Shown: positions 54,463 to 63,819, counted from the stretch's first letter. The stretch is DNA of 64,000 nt from Fulvivirga ligni (GCF_021389935.1 NZ_CP089979.1:3391001-3455000), one strand, 5' to 3'. Notes: generated by a model from the sequence alone, not told the origin. Translations and numbers: made by a program.

Positions 54463-54966
54463 TTATTCATAAACCTTCTCACCTTTCTTAAGCCAAATTC
54501 CCCACATTTTACTGTAAGCATGGATTTTTTCGGTTTCGGCATTGTCACTGTTTACTACGGTTTTGTCTTGGTTTTTCCATTCAAATATCCCACCGTAAAG
54601 GTTTTGTACATCTTTGAAGCCGGCTTTAATAAGCTTTTCAGATATTTTTTCACTTCTATAACCTACGCTGCAATAGACAATCACTTTGGCATCTTTTGAA
54701 ATGTCTTTCACACGGTCTATTGAGAAATCATCATAACCCACCCAATTGGCATTTTTGATATGACTAACTTGATATTCGTTCTTCTCACGGGCATCTAGCC
54801 AGATAATGTTAGGGGTCGTTTTGACATCTGCTACAGATAATTCAGGCACTGAATGGCTCAATAATGTATTGAGCATCAACTTGTAAGCTTTGCTTTCCAC
54901 TTCCTGGGCCTGTGTTTTGGTGAAGAAAAACATGATGGTAATAGTGAAAATATATCTCATTTGCAT
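54463..54966 (-). CDS. Exported rhodanese-like domain protein
   Basis: A 167-residue protein with a signal peptide ending TKTQAQ and one rhodanese domain (about 35-135): IIWLDAREKNEYQVSHI, NWVGYDDF and the active-site loop YCSVGYRSE with catalytic Cys. Rhodaneses move sulfur or bind phosphate-like anions; single-domain periplasmic versions are common and of uncertain role. The C-terminus carries an extra ~30 residues (KIHAYSKMWGIWLKKGEKVY). It is divergent from the PD40 gene. Confidence 0.9.
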   Translation of the reverse strand: MQMRYIFTITIMFFFTKTQAQEVESKAYKLMLNTLLSHSVPELSVADVKTTPNIIWLDAREKNEYQVSHIKNANWVGYDDFSIDRVKDISKDAKVIVYCSVGYRSEKISEKLIKAGFKDVQNLYGGIFEWKNQDKTVVNSDNAETEKIHAYSKMWGIWLKKGEKVYE

Positions 54967-55071
54967 ATCGTTTCAATATACGTAAAATACAGATAGTGGA
55001 TTTTTGAAATCATCTAATCAACAAGATTAATAACGAAATGATTACTTTTAATGTACCTAAAACCTACTACA

Positions 55072-55953
55072 ATGAGAATATGCCTCACGCTATTTTGTTT
55101 GTTAGCTGCCATTACTGCTTTTGCACAACAAAAGTCTGATCTAAAATATTTAAACCAGAAGCCTCCATCATTGAAGCCGGAGATTTTTGCACCAGGTATT
55201 ATTTCAAAGGATGGTATTTATGAATTTGGTTCGTTCTTTAACAAAGCAGGTACAGAGTTTTTTTATGCTGTGAATGTGAAGGGTAAAGAGGAGATTAGAT
55301 ATTCAAAGTTGGAGGGTGGCAGCTGGAGCGAGCCTGTAACACTCTTGAACGATCAAGGATACGGTTGTAATGATCCATTCCTTTCTCCAGACGAGCAGAA
55401 GCTTTATTTCATTTCCCGCAGGCCTATAGATGGGGAAGGGAAGCTCAAAGATTATGACATTTGGTATGTAAAAAGAACTAATGAGGGCTGGTCAGATCCG
55501 GTAAACGCTGGTGCTAATATAAACTCAGAAGGTCATGAATATTATATTTCATTCACCAACCAAGGAGATATGTATTTTTCGTCTAATAAGGGCGGGGCAA
55601 GCCATGATATCTACAAATCAGAGTATGTAGGAGGTGAATTTCAAAAACCTGTACGTCTAGGAGAGGCGGTTAATACATCTCACTATGAGGCAGATGTATT
55701 TGTAAGCCCAGATGAATCATATATTATCTTTTGTGCTACCAGGCCGGAAGGATTCGGCGAAGGTGATTTATACATTAGCTTTAGAAATGAGGAGGGGGCC
55801 TGGTCCAAAGCCAAAAATATGGGCAGGGAAATTAACAGTAAAGATCATGAGTTATGCCCCTTTGTTACCAGCGATGGTAAGTATTTCTTCTACACCAGTA
55901 ATAAAGGCATTTATTGGGTAGATGCGCAAGTGATTGAGCACCTGAGAGATTAA
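55072..55953 (+). CDS. PD40 beta-propeller exported protein
   Basis: A 293-residue exported protein with a signal peptide (MRICLTLFCLLAAITAFAQ) and several WD40-like (PD40) strands: FLSPDEQKLYFISRRP, YYISFTNQGDMYFSSNKGG and VFVSPDESYIIFCATRP. Related domains occur in TolB and in Bacteroidetes OmpA proteins. The Met at 55072 is preferred to one at 55051 because it begins the signal peptide. It is 40 nt upstream of the AraC regulator, which may control it. Confidence 0.85.
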   Translation: MRICLTLFCLLAAITAFAQQKSDLKYLNQKPPSLKPEIFAPGIISKDGIYEFGSFFNKAGTEFFYAVNVKGKEEIRYSKLEGGSWSEPVTLLNDQGYGCNDPFLSPDEQKLYFISRRPIDGEGKLKDYDIWYVKRTNEGWSDPVNAGANINSEGHEYYISFTNQGDMYFSSNKGGASHDIYKSEYVGGEFQKPVRLGEAVNTSHYEADVFVSPDESYIIFCATRPEGFGEGDLYISFRNEEGAWSKAKNMGREINSKDHELCPFVTSDGKYFFYTSNKGIYWVDAQVIEHLRD

Positions 55954-55993
55954 CGCAATTGCTTCGTATCCTTATTAATGTTAAATTCATTCA

Positions 55994-56827
55994 ATGGAAA
56001 GCAATTTTATAATTCATCAGCATGCACGTCAATATCAATGGTCTGGTGAATGTTTTCTTTCCGTAAAATCTTTCTACAAGGGTGAAGCGCATTATCAGGT
56101 AAAGCACAAATCATACGAGTTAAGAGAGGGAGATTTCCTTATTCTTAATGAATGCTCCCGCTATAATCTCACTATTGACACACCACATGACACCGAGTCT
56201 TTCTGTGTCTTTTTCTCACCTGATTATGTGCAAAGGCATATCACGGCATATTGCTCAACTGATGAACAGCTGCTTGATGGAAAGGAAAATACTGAATTGG
56301 TCAAATTCATAGAAAAGAAGTTTAGGTCTAGGGGACCGGTTTCTTCTCTGTTGGAGCAAGGCCAACAAACCGATATTTCCCATAAATCGAAGCTGGAGCA
56401 GGAAGAATACTATCAGCATTTATTAGCTGCTATAATGTATGAGAATTCGGGAGCTATTCGAGAAGCTGATAGGCTCGATTTAAAGAGGAAATCAACAAGA
56501 GTAGAGATTTACGAGCGTATTTGCTGTGCTCGTGATTTTATGGAAGCTTACTTTTATGTGGATCTTTCTTTATCCGAAATTGCAGCCGTGGCGGCTCTTT
56601 CTGAAAATCATCTCCTTAGGTGCTTCAAACAAATTTTTGGTACAACTCCGTTTAAATACATCTCTCATCTCAGAATAAAAGAGGCTTACAGGCAGTTAAA
56701 GGAGACCGATAAAGCTGTTTCTGATATTGCGAGGTCCGTAGGTTATGACAGTATGAGCAACTTTAGTAGCTACTTTAAAGCGATAATCGGTAAAAGTGCC
56801 TCCCAAATTAAACAAGGTGATATATAG
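55994..56827 (+). CDS. AraC-family transcriptional regulator
   Basis: A 277-residue regulator: an N-terminal cupin-like sensor domain (about 10-110, SYELREGDFLILNECSRY) and a C-terminal AraC pair of helix-turn-helix motifs (about 180-275; LSLSEIAAVAALSENHLLRC and VSDIARSVGYDSMSNFSSYF). The ligand is unknown. It probably responds to a small molecule and acts on neighbours such as the PD40 or ankyrin genes; this is inference only. Confidence 0.93.
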   Translation: MESNFIIHQHARQYQWSGECFLSVKSFYKGEAHYQVKHKSYELREGDFLILNECSRYNLTIDTPHDTESFCVFFSPDYVQRHITAYCSTDEQLLDGKENTELVKFIEKKFRSRGPVSSLLEQGQQTDISHKSKLEQEEYYQHLLAAIMYENSGAIREADRLDLKRKSTRVEIYERICCARDFMEAYFYVDLSLSEIAAVAALSENHLLRCFKQIFGTTPFKYISHLRIKEAYRQLKETDKAVSDIARSVGYDSMSNFSSYFKAIIGKSASQIKQGDI

Positions 56828-56871
56828 TAGCATGATGGTAGAAAAAGTAGCTTTCTTCACTGAAAAAGAAG

Positions 56872-57582
56872 ATGAAAACTTTACTTACCACCATCCTTAT
56901 CTTTGTTTCCTTTTATTCAACGGCCAATAATATGATAGACTCATTGAAATCACAGTTAGCTGAAAAAGATACCGCTAGTGTTTTAATTTTCATTCAGGAA
57001 AACCCAGAGGTGCTCAACACCACCGATGAAAACGGTAGCTCTGGGTTTATGATCATAGCCTACAGCGGATTAGAGACCGTATTGAATAAGGCCATCGCAC
57101 TTAAAAGGTCATTCACATTTTATGAAGCCATTGCCGCTGGAAAGTCTGATTTGGTCAATGAATATTTACTATCAGATGATATTGTAAATAAGTATTCGCC
57201 AGATGGTTTTTCACCATTGGCTTTAGCTGCTTTCTTTAACCACACAGAAATGGCCATTTTACTTATCGAAAATGGAGGAGACCCTAATTTGAAAGCTACC
57301 AACCCTTCAAAAGTTAACGCCCTCCATGCCGCGGTAGCCAAGGAAAATTTAGCACTTTGTGAAGTACTGCTAAATCACGGTGTAGACGTTAACGCCACTC
57401 AAATGCAAGATGTAACACCTCTCCACTCAGCCGCCCACCGAGGCAACCTGGAGCTAGTGAAAATGCTAGTTACCAACGGAGCAGATATAAGTTTGAAAAT
57501 GCAAAATGGAGACACAGCCATGAGTATTGCTGAAAGAGATGGTCATGCAGAGGTGTTGAAATATTTGAAAGGGGTGGAGTGA
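56872..57582 (+). CDS. Exported ankyrin-repeat protein
   Basis: A 236-residue protein with a signal peptide (hydrophobic residues 4-18, FYSTA) and five or so ankyrin repeats, the last three clear: DGFSPLALAAFFNHTEMAIL, VNALHAAVAKENLALCEVLL and VTPLHSAAHRGNLELVKMLV. It would act in the periplasm as a binding scaffold. It follows the AraC gene by 44 nt in the same direction. Confidence 0.9.
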   Translation: MKTLLTTILIFVSFYSTANNMIDSLKSQLAEKDTASVLIFIQENPEVLNTTDENGSSGFMIIAYSGLETVLNKAIALKRSFTFYEAIAAGKSDLVNEYLLSDDIVNKYSPDGFSPLALAAFFNHTEMAILLIENGGDPNLKATNPSKVNALHAAVAKENLALCEVLLNHGVDVNATQMQDVTPLHSAAHRGNLELVKMLVTNGADISLKMQNGDTAMSIAERDGHAEVLKYLKGVE

Positions 57583-57634
57583 CTTTTGCGTATTATGCGG
57601 ATTCTAAGTAAGATTATGTGATAATTTAATTTTA

Positions 57635-57868
57635 ATGATAATCTTTTACCTGATCATCCCGATGCTGCTATTGCCAGTCCCTGTAGCCTGGTTGGCAAAA
57701 AAGATGAGGCTAAAATCATATTTAACCTATGGACCGTCAATCTTGTTGGTCCTGCTTTATCCTTTTTTGCTTGTCAACTTTTTTTTAGCCAATTTTTTTG
57801 GCTTTTATGTACTCATTCCACTTGTACTTTTTGTTCAAATGAACGTCAATTCATTGTTTTATGAATAA
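57635..57868 (+). CDS. Small hydrophobic membrane protein
   Basis: A 77-residue protein with two or three transmembrane helices (IIFYLIIPMLLLPVPVAWLA and a second hydrophobic stretch from about 33). No family recognised. Its 3' end overlaps the next gene by 8 nt, which suggests co-translation with that lipoprotein. Confidence 0.55.
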   Translation: MIIFYLIIPMLLLPVPVAWLAKKMRLKSYLTYGPSILLVLLYPFLLVNFFLANFFGFYVLIPLVLFVQMNVNSLFYE

Positions 57869-58325
57869 GTATCTAGTTCTAATTGCAATGGTTTCAGTCT
57901 TTCTTAGCTGTTCTGAAAAGCAAGTTACTGACAGTTATTATTATCAAGAGATTAATATCTTTCCTGAGTCAGGGGAATTGCTCCTTTATAGTAATGGCGA
58001 TTATACAACCACAGAGTTAGATTATCATACCGGAGTGGGTGGTGTTGAAGGTGGTAATTTTACATGGCACAATGATGTGCTTATTCTTAAGGGTCCCGAT
58101 TCATCCCATCGCTACTATTTAAAGCTTGATGGTAGCCTTTATCGGATTGTCGAGTATGATTCAACCAATGATGATTTGAAATTCGTTAGATATAGTGACG
58201 AGTTGCCTATGTTTAACAACCCAGTGCGGACATTTATACCAAGTTGGTATAATGGTGAAATTGAAGATTTCGACGCGTTGGTGTCAGAATTTAAAAGTAA
58301 TCCAGATAATGCTTTTACTGAGTAA
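57861..58325 (+). CDS. Small lipoprotein of unknown function
   Basis: A 154-residue protein with a lipoprotein signal (lipobox VFLSC, Cys17) and a domain rich in Tyr, Asp and Gly, of mainly beta character. I recognise no family. It is coupled to the small membrane protein gene upstream. Confidence 0.62.
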   Translation: MNKYLVLIAMVSVFLSCSEKQVTDSYYYQEINIFPESGELLLYSNGDYTTTELDYHTGVGGVEGGNFTWHNDVLILKGPDSSHRYYLKLDGSLYRIVEYDSTNDDLKFVRYSDELPMFNNPVRTFIPSWYNGEIEDFDALVSEFKSNPDNAFTE

Positions 58326-58337
58326 ATATTGTTAAGT

Positions 58338-58595
58338 ATGATTTTTGTAATTGAATTGGTGATACCGTTCATGATATTCACAATGATCTTCAGCTTCTTT
58401 TTGCATGAATTAAGATATAAACTGGGGGTAACGATTGTTAAGAAGCAGGTTGAGCTAAATGCTGATCAGATAAGAAGATTTAATCAGATGCATGGTCAAA
58501 TAAAAACGGACCATTCTATATTTAGATTTCGTAATAATTCAGTTACCATTAGACGAAGTATGAAATCAAGCTGGTATATAGGAACAAGTGATTAA
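58338..58595 (+). CDS. Small membrane protein, hypothetical
   Basis: An 85-residue protein with one N-terminal transmembrane helix (FVIELVIPFMIFTMIFSFFL) followed by a basic soluble part (VKKQVELNADQIRRF). ATG at 58338 is preferred to a TTG nine nt upstream. Unknown function. Confidence 0.45.
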   Translation: MIFVIELVIPFMIFTMIFSFFLHELRYKLGVTIVKKQVELNADQIRRFNQMHGQIKTDHSIFRFRNNSVTIRRSMKSSWYIGTSD

Positions 58596-58652
58596 GTAGG
58601 GAGAGGTAGAGTAATTGATGGAACATTGGTGGTAAAGTATAGGATATCAATT

Positions 58653-58874
58653 ATGCCTATAATCATGTTGTTCCTGATGATAGCAGTTATCCTTATGTTT
58701 CTAACAGATTTTTATATCAAGAATGAGATTTCATTAAAGAACCTGAAGCCAGCTCTTACCATTTTCATTCCAGTGATACTGTCTTGTGTAAAATACTTTT
58801 TAGAAGAAGAAGTCTCAGAATGTCTTCACAAAGAACTCCTCGAGATACTGAATGAAGAAGTACATAGCTTATAG
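58653..58874 (+). CDS. Small membrane protein, hypothetical
   Basis: A 73-residue protein with two hydrophobic segments (about 2-20 and 35-52) and an acidic tail with several Glu (LEEEVSECLHKELLEILNEE). The ATG at 58653 is used; a TTG at 58626 would extend it. Its 3' end runs up to the AATAACC tandem repeat. It may not be a real gene. Confidence 0.35.
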   Translation: MPIIMLFLMIAVILMFLTDFYIKNEISLKNLKPALTIFIPVILSCVKYFLEEEVSECLHKELLEILNEEVHSL

Positions 58875-58914
58875 TACATAGTAATGAGTATATAGATGTC
58901 AGATAATTCAGAAC

Positions 58915-59050
58915 CAATAACCAATAACCCAATAACCTAATAACCCAATAACCAATAACTAATAACCCAATAACCAATAACTAATAACCCAATAACCAAT
59001 AACTAATAACTCAATAACCAATAACCAATAACTCAATACCCAATAACCAA
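58915..59050. repeat. AATAACC-type degenerate tandem repeat
   Basis: About 135 nt made of AATAACC with variants AATAACT and CAATAACC in a 7-9 nt period. There are no spacers of constant size between units. The last part encodes the C-terminal codons of the phosphoesterase on the minus strand. Confidence 0.92.
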
Positions 59051-60520
59051 AACCCCCATCCCCACAGCATCCAATCCAAATTCCTTTTCCTCAGCCTTAA
59101 CTCTTATCAGGTAAGTTCCAGGTTTTAGATCTTCCGGGATGGCTATTCTCCATAGGTGGTCGCTGTTCACTTTTGGTTCCCACATTTTTGAGATCTTGTT
59201 GCTGTCAAAGCGGCCTTGCTGCTGGAGATAGTAGACTTGTTTTACGGTTGGGTCCATGCCTTCATACTTCGACATCTCGGTCCAGTTTTCTCCATCAAAA
59301 GTGATTTGTACATTAGTAGCTTCCGAGCCGGCGAATACATTCACATAGATATGCTGAGGATCAAACTCATTGAAGGTGGTGTCCCAGATATTGATTTCAG
59401 GAGTTAATATAGACATCTGATAATCAGCTGGTTTCTCTGAAGCCTTGTATCTAAAGGTTTCATTGGCAGTGTTTAAAAACCAGTAGCCTCTTGGTGAGCC
59501 GTCGTTCATTATGGCTGATGGTACACCTTGCAAATCACGAGGTCCGCTCCACCAAGATCCGCAAGTAGCTCCTGCCACCAGCTCATGAATATCTGGCTCA
59601 CCGGCTCTTTTAAAATCTTTATGGTACTGCGTATGCGTGTGCCCCGTTACTACCAGTACATTTTTACGACCTTTAAAAAGGTCAATCACCCTTTTCATGT
59701 CCTCCATTTCCTCTAGCGGAATGTGCATAAACATCCTTACATATCTGTAATCTTTGCCAGTGATAGCCAGCAGGTTTTTGATAAAGGTATACTGATCTTC
59801 ATCAAGCATGCCTTTATAACCAGTGCCCTCCAGAGGGTAAATGTTATTCACGATGATGCCCAGATCTTTGCCAAACTCAAAGGCATAGTAAGATGGACCA
59901 AAGTAGTTCTCAAAGTTTTTATCCCTATCGTTAAATTGAGCAGCATCATAGTTCTGATCATGATTGCCCATGACATAGAAGACGGGAGCCCCAATTAGTC
60001 CAAGGCTTTCTGCCAGAGGCTGGAAGAGGTCATGACTATCGAAGGTGATATCTCCCAGGGGCACTACGTATGCCAGTTCCTGGCCTGCAAGCTCATCAGT
60101 TACCGTTTTGCTCATGCTATGGACGTCATCGATATATTTTACCTGTGGATCGCCTAGTAGCGCTACCGTCATATTAGGAGATTCCGGATGGTCGATGAGA
60201 GCGAAATCATAAGAACCCGCTTCAAGGGCCGCCGCTGGTGCGTAATTCTGTGGCCTATTATCAATCATGGGAGAGATGTACTGTGAAGGTTTGATGATAA
60301 ATACCTGATTACCTTCAATATATGCGATCTTATATTCACCTTTTTCATTGGTGGGCACTATATCTCGACCGTTGGAGATAAGGATGTTGGGAAGTAGGTT
60401 TTCTCCTTTGTCCCATTGCATATTCTGGTTTTGATCTACATATACTTTGCCCTTGATGTTTTTGGCTGCAGCCAGGCTTGATAATGACAGCAAGGAAAGA
60501 AGAATGGCAATATTTTTCAT
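59033..60520 (-). CDS. Calcineurin-like metallophosphoesterase
   Basis: A 495-residue secreted phosphoesterase. After a signal peptide (SSLAAA) come an N-terminal beta domain (about 20-110, MetallophosN type, with VYVDQNQNMQWDKGENLL), the metallophosphatase core with motifs LLGDPQV, PLGDITFDS, VMGNHDQN, MFMHIPLEE and TGHTHTQYH, and a C-terminal beta domain (MetallophosC type, about 375-490). The first motif has GDPQ where many relatives have DxH; that is usual in this subgroup. Its final residues (VLVIGY) are encoded in the AATAACC tandem repeat. Confidence 0.9.
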   Translation of the reverse strand: MKNIAILLSLLSLSSLAAAKNIKGKVYVDQNQNMQWDKGENLLPNILISNGRDIVPTNEKGEYKIAYIEGNQVFIIKPSQYISPMIDNRPQNYAPAAALEAGSYDFALIDHPESPNMTVALLGDPQVKYIDDVHSMSKTVTDELAGQELAYVVPLGDITFDSHDLFQPLAESLGLIGAPVFYVMGNHDQNYDAAQFNDRDKNFENYFGPSYYAFEFGKDLGIIVNNIYPLEGTGYKGMLDEDQYTFIKNLLAITGKDYRYVRMFMHIPLEEMEDMKRVIDLFKGRKNVLVVTGHTHTQYHKDFKRAGEPDIHELVAGATCGSWWSGPRDLQGVPSAIMNDGSPRGYWFLNTANETFRYKASEKPADYQMSILTPEINIWDTTFNEFDPQHIYVNVFAGSEATNVQITFDGENWTEMSKYEGMDPTVKQVYYLQQQGRFDSNKISKMWEPKVNSDHLWRIAIPEDLKPGTYLIRVKAEEKEFGLDAVGMGVLVIGY

Positions 60521-60619
60521 ATGGATCAGCTATTTGGGTATCAATCTTAAACCAAAAATAGGTTTTAACTCAGTGATGCAGGTTAAATAATTATAAATAT
60601 TTGGATCGGCCGTTTTATC

Positions 60620-60633
60620 CTGATAATAATCAT
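60620..60633 (+). promoter_or_regulatory. FNR/CRP-like box upstream of second universal stress gene
   Basis: CTGAT-AATA-ATCAT, an inverted repeat with one arm mismatch, 82 bp before the ATG at 60716. Confidence 0.5.
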
Positions 60634-60715
60634 ATCTCTACACCCCTGTCCATCATTCATTTAGAGGCTATTATGGTATTCTTTTGAATTAAAGTTATAC
60701 CAAAACAACATAGCC

Positions 60716-61573
60716 ATGAAAGCTAAATTAAATACCATATTGGTGCCGGTAAACTTCTCCGATTACGCTAAGCACGCTATGGATTTAGCCATAGAAATAG
60801 CTAAGGAGAAGCATTCGAATATACTGTTACTCCACGTGATTAATGTACCTGATTATCAAGGGGTTGTGGAGGGTGTGAAAATCGATTTTCTCGATTCTGT
60901 AAAAAATGTCACCTCACAGCATCTGTCTGGGTTGGTGAAAAAGGCAGAAAAGAATGGCGTAAAGGCATCTTACACCATCGTTGCCGGCCTGCCAGGAGCA
61001 GAGGTAGTGAAGTTTGCCAGAGATAAGCAAGTAGGCTTAATCATCTTAGGATCAAAGGATTATAAGAAAATGGACGAAATGCTGGGAGGCTCAGCCACGG
61101 AGCGTATTGTTCGCTACACAGATTGTCCGGTGATTACGGTTAAAGCTCCTATGAAGCTGTCTGATATCAAGAATGTGGTACTGGCTACTGATCTGCGCAC
61201 TACGCATACGTTCATCACCTCACAGCTCAAGCAGCTGATAGAACTTACAGGTGCTAAGCTTCATATTCTTAAAGTAAACACCAGAGACACCTGGCTTCCA
61301 GATACCCAAATTGAAAAGCAGCTTAAGGCCTTTAATGAAATTCATCACTTCGATGACTTCACCTTTAAGGTATGCAATAGTGAAAATATCGAAGACGGCA
61401 TCATCCATTATTATGATCAGGTAGATGCCGATGTGGTGGCCATGTCTATACACAGCTTGTACCATCAGCCTTCATTAAGCAACAACTATTTCATTACCGA
61501 AAGGGTGCTTCAGAGCGGACCTTCAGTGCTCTGGACTTGTGCCAATGAGACCTCCAGAAGCTGGGGCTCTTAA
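60716..61573 (+). CDS. Universal stress protein with two UspA domains
   Basis: A 285-residue tandem UspA protein, paralogous to the one at 45 kb. Domain 1: NTILVPVNFSDYAKHAMDLA and ILGSKDYKKMDEMLGGSATE; domain 2 (about 147-285) is more divergent and lacks the clear G-x2-G-x9-G nucleotide loop. It is directly upstream of ccoNO and shares the same type of upstream box, so it is likely part of the low-oxygen response. Confidence 0.9.
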   Translation: MKAKLNTILVPVNFSDYAKHAMDLAIEIAKEKHSNILLLHVINVPDYQGVVEGVKIDFLDSVKNVTSQHLSGLVKKAEKNGVKASYTIVAGLPGAEVVKFARDKQVGLIILGSKDYKKMDEMLGGSATERIVRYTDCPVITVKAPMKLSDIKNVVLATDLRTTHTFITSQLKQLIELTGAKLHILKVNTRDTWLPDTQIEKQLKAFNEIHHFDDFTFKVCNSENIEDGIIHYYDQVDADVVAMSIHSLYHQPSLSNNYFITERVLQSGPSVLWTCANETSRSWGS

Positions 61574-61576
61574 AAA

Positions 61577-61590
61577 CTGATAAAAATCAA
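61577..61590 (+). promoter_or_regulatory. FNR/CRP-like box upstream of ccoNO
   Basis: CTGAT-AAAA-ATCAA, the box closest to the E. coli FNR consensus TTGAT-N4-ATCAA in this window. It starts 4 nt after the universal stress gene stop and ends 84 bp before ccoNO. Confidence 0.65.
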
Positions 61591-61674
61591 TTTCCGGTCT
61601 AACCTTCATCAATTTATAGGTTAGCCGGAGCTAGTACTTTCACAACGTCAAAATATTGTAACAAAACTTCGCTT

Positions 61675-63819
61675 ATGGAACTTGAGAAATTCAGCTATGA
61701 TAATAAGATCGTGAAGGCTTTTATTGTAGCTACGGTTGTTTTCGGACTCGTCGGTATGCTGGTGGGTCTCACGGCTGCCATCCAGCTATTTTATCCTATT
61801 TTTAATTTTGATACTCCCTACACCACTTTCGGTAGAATAAGACCACTGCATACCAATGCCGTGATTTTTGCCTTTGTGGGTAACGCCATGTTTGCTGGGG
61901 TGTATTACTCGATGCAGCGACTGCTTAAAACCAGAATGTTTTCTGATGCCCTCAGCTGGATTAACTTCTGGGGCTGGCAGCTCATCATTTTGGCAGCAGC
62001 CATATCATTGCCATTAGGTTATACCACTTCTAAAGAATACGCTGAGTTAGAGTGGCCTATAGATATCGCCATTACGCTGATCTGGGTAGTGTTTGGTATC
62101 AACATGATTGGTACCATTATCAAAAGAAGAGAGAAGCATATGTATGTGGCCATCTGGTTCTACATAGCCACGTTTGTTACCGTGGCAGTACTGCATGTGG
62201 TAAACTCTTTTGAGCTGCCTGTAAGCTTTATGAAAAGTTATAGCTGGTACGCGGGCGTGCAAGACGCTCTTGTACAATGGTGGTATGGGCACAATGCTGT
62301 GGCATTCTTCCTTACTACGCCTTTCTTAGGTTTAATGTATTACTACTTGCCTAAGGCAGCTAACAGACCGGTTTATTCCTATAAACTATCTATCATTCAC
62401 TTCTGGTCATTAATATTCATCTATATCTGGGCCGGACCGCACCACTTACTTTATACCTCATTACCTGACTGGGCACAATCATTAGGTACTGTATTCTCTA
62501 TCATGCTTATTGCTCCAAGCTGGGGTGGTATGCTCAACGGTTTGCTTACGCTTAGAGGAGCGTGGGACAAGGTGCGTGAAGATCCTGTTTTGAAATTTAT
62601 GGTGGTGGCTGTTACCGCTTATGGTATGGCTACTTTAGAAGGGCCATTACTTTCGCTGAAAAACGTGAATGCCATAGCACACTTTACTGACTGGATTATT
62701 GCTCACGTGCACGTAGGAGGTTTGGGTTGGAATGGCTTCCTTACTTTCGGAATGCTATATTGGTTAGTGCCAAAAATGTGGGGTACCAAACTGTTCTCAA
62801 CTAAACTTGCCAATGTTCACTTCTGGATTGGTACGCTCGGAATCATTTTCTATGCATTGCCGATGTACGTGGCCGGGGTCACTCAAAGCTTAATGTGGAA
62901 AGAGTTTAACCCTGAAGGATTCCTTGAGTATAAAAACTTCCTTGAAACTGTGGTTCAAATTCTTCCTATGTACATGCTAAGAGCCATTGGTGGTGGTCTG
63001 TATCTGGTAGGAGCTATCTTAATGAGCTATAACCTTATCCAAACTGCTAAGCAAGGCAGCTTTATCGCTAATGAAGAAGCAGCTGCTGCTCCTTTGGAAA
63101 AACATAAAAAGCATGTAGGTGGTCACTGGCATAGTGTGTTGGAAAGAAAGCCTGTGTTATTTACTGTGCTTACCGTAGTAGCCATTCTTATGGGTGGTGT
63201 CATAGAAATGGTACCTACCTTCCTTATCAAGAGTAATGTGCCTACTATAAGCAGTGTTAAACCCTACACACCGCTGGAACTTCAGGGTAGAGACCTGTAT
63301 ATAAGAGAAGGCTGTGTAAGCTGTCACTCGCAAATGGTAAGACCATTCAGATCTGAAACTGAGCGCTATGGCGAATATTCTAAGGCTGGTGAATTTGTTT
63401 TTGATCACCCATTCTTGTGGGGATCTAAGAGAACCGGACCAGATCTTCATAGAGAAGGTGGTAAGTACCTGGATAGCTGGCATTATAACCACATGCTGAA
63501 TCCATCTTCGGTATCTAGTGGGTCTATCATGCCTAACTATCCGTGGCTGTTCGAAAACCGAATAGACAAGACTACTACAGCCAGTAAAATAGCGGCCATG
63601 CGCAAGCTGGGAGTGCCTTATGAAGAAGGTTATGAAGAGATTGCCAATGATGTGCTAGACGAACAGGCGGCTCAGATAGTGAAAAACCTACAAGAGCAAA
63701 TAGAAGATGTAGAAGTAGTGCCTGATGCTGAAATAGTAGCATTAATCGCTTATCTGCAGCGTCTGGGTACAGACATCAAAGTCAAAGACACTCCATCATT
63801 AGAAGCATCAAACCAGTAA
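61675..63819 (+). CDS. ccoN: Fused cbb3-type cytochrome c oxidase subunits I and II (CcoN-CcoO)
   Basis: A 714-residue fusion of the catalytic CcoN with the monohaem CcoO, the usual form in Bacteroidetes, forming the high-affinity oxygen-reducing core of cbb3 oxidase. CcoN (about 1-470) has the haem/CuB ligands in RPLHTNAVIF, WYGHNAVAFF, GPHHLLYTSLPDW and HVHVGGLGWNGF. The CcoO part (about 500-714) has a membrane anchor and the haem-c site CVSCHS, with SIMPNYPWLF as the axial Met region. A short linker joins them. ccoQ follows after 4 nt. Confidence 0.96.
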   Translation: MELEKFSYDNKIVKAFIVATVVFGLVGMLVGLTAAIQLFYPIFNFDTPYTTFGRIRPLHTNAVIFAFVGNAMFAGVYYSMQRLLKTRMFSDALSWINFWGWQLIILAAAISLPLGYTTSKEYAELEWPIDIAITLIWVVFGINMIGTIIKRREKHMYVAIWFYIATFVTVAVLHVVNSFELPVSFMKSYSWYAGVQDALVQWWYGHNAVAFFLTTPFLGLMYYYLPKAANRPVYSYKLSIIHFWSLIFIYIWAGPHHLLYTSLPDWAQSLGTVFSIMLIAPSWGGMLNGLLTLRGAWDKVREDPVLKFMVVAVTAYGMATLEGPLLSLKNVNAIAHFTDWIIAHVHVGGLGWNGFLTFGMLYWLVPKMWGTKLFSTKLANVHFWIGTLGIIFYALPMYVAGVTQSLMWKEFNPEGFLEYKNFLETVVQILPMYMLRAIGGGLYLVGAILMSYNLIQTAKQGSFIANEEAAAAPLEKHKKHVGGHWHSVLERKPVLFTVLTVVAILMGGVIEMVPTFLIKSNVPTISSVKPYTPLELQGRDLYIREGCVSCHSQMVRPFRSETERYGEYSKAGEFVFDHPFLWGSKRTGPDLHREGGKYLDSWHYNHMLNPSSVSSGSIMPNYPWLFENRIDKTTTASKIAAMRKLGVPYEEGYEEIANDVLDEQAAQIVKNLQEQIEDVEVVPDAEIVALIAYLQRLGTDIKVKDTPSLEASNQ

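Noticed and set aside
58765-58977. Minus-strand frame across the tandem repeat (Leu/Gly/Trp/Tyr-rich)
   Set aside because: It is a translation of the AATAACC repeat and shows no protein-like composition outside it.
58915-59050. Possible CRISPR array in the AATAACC repeats
   Set aside because: Units are 7-9 nt and contiguous, with no unique spacers of 25-40 nt and no cas genes nearby. It is a degenerate microsatellite.
45080-61573. Reading the two universal stress genes as parts of a toxin or defence system
   Set aside because: Both are ordinary tandem UspA proteins tied to oxidase genes by overlap or spacing; no effector or immunity pairing is visible.
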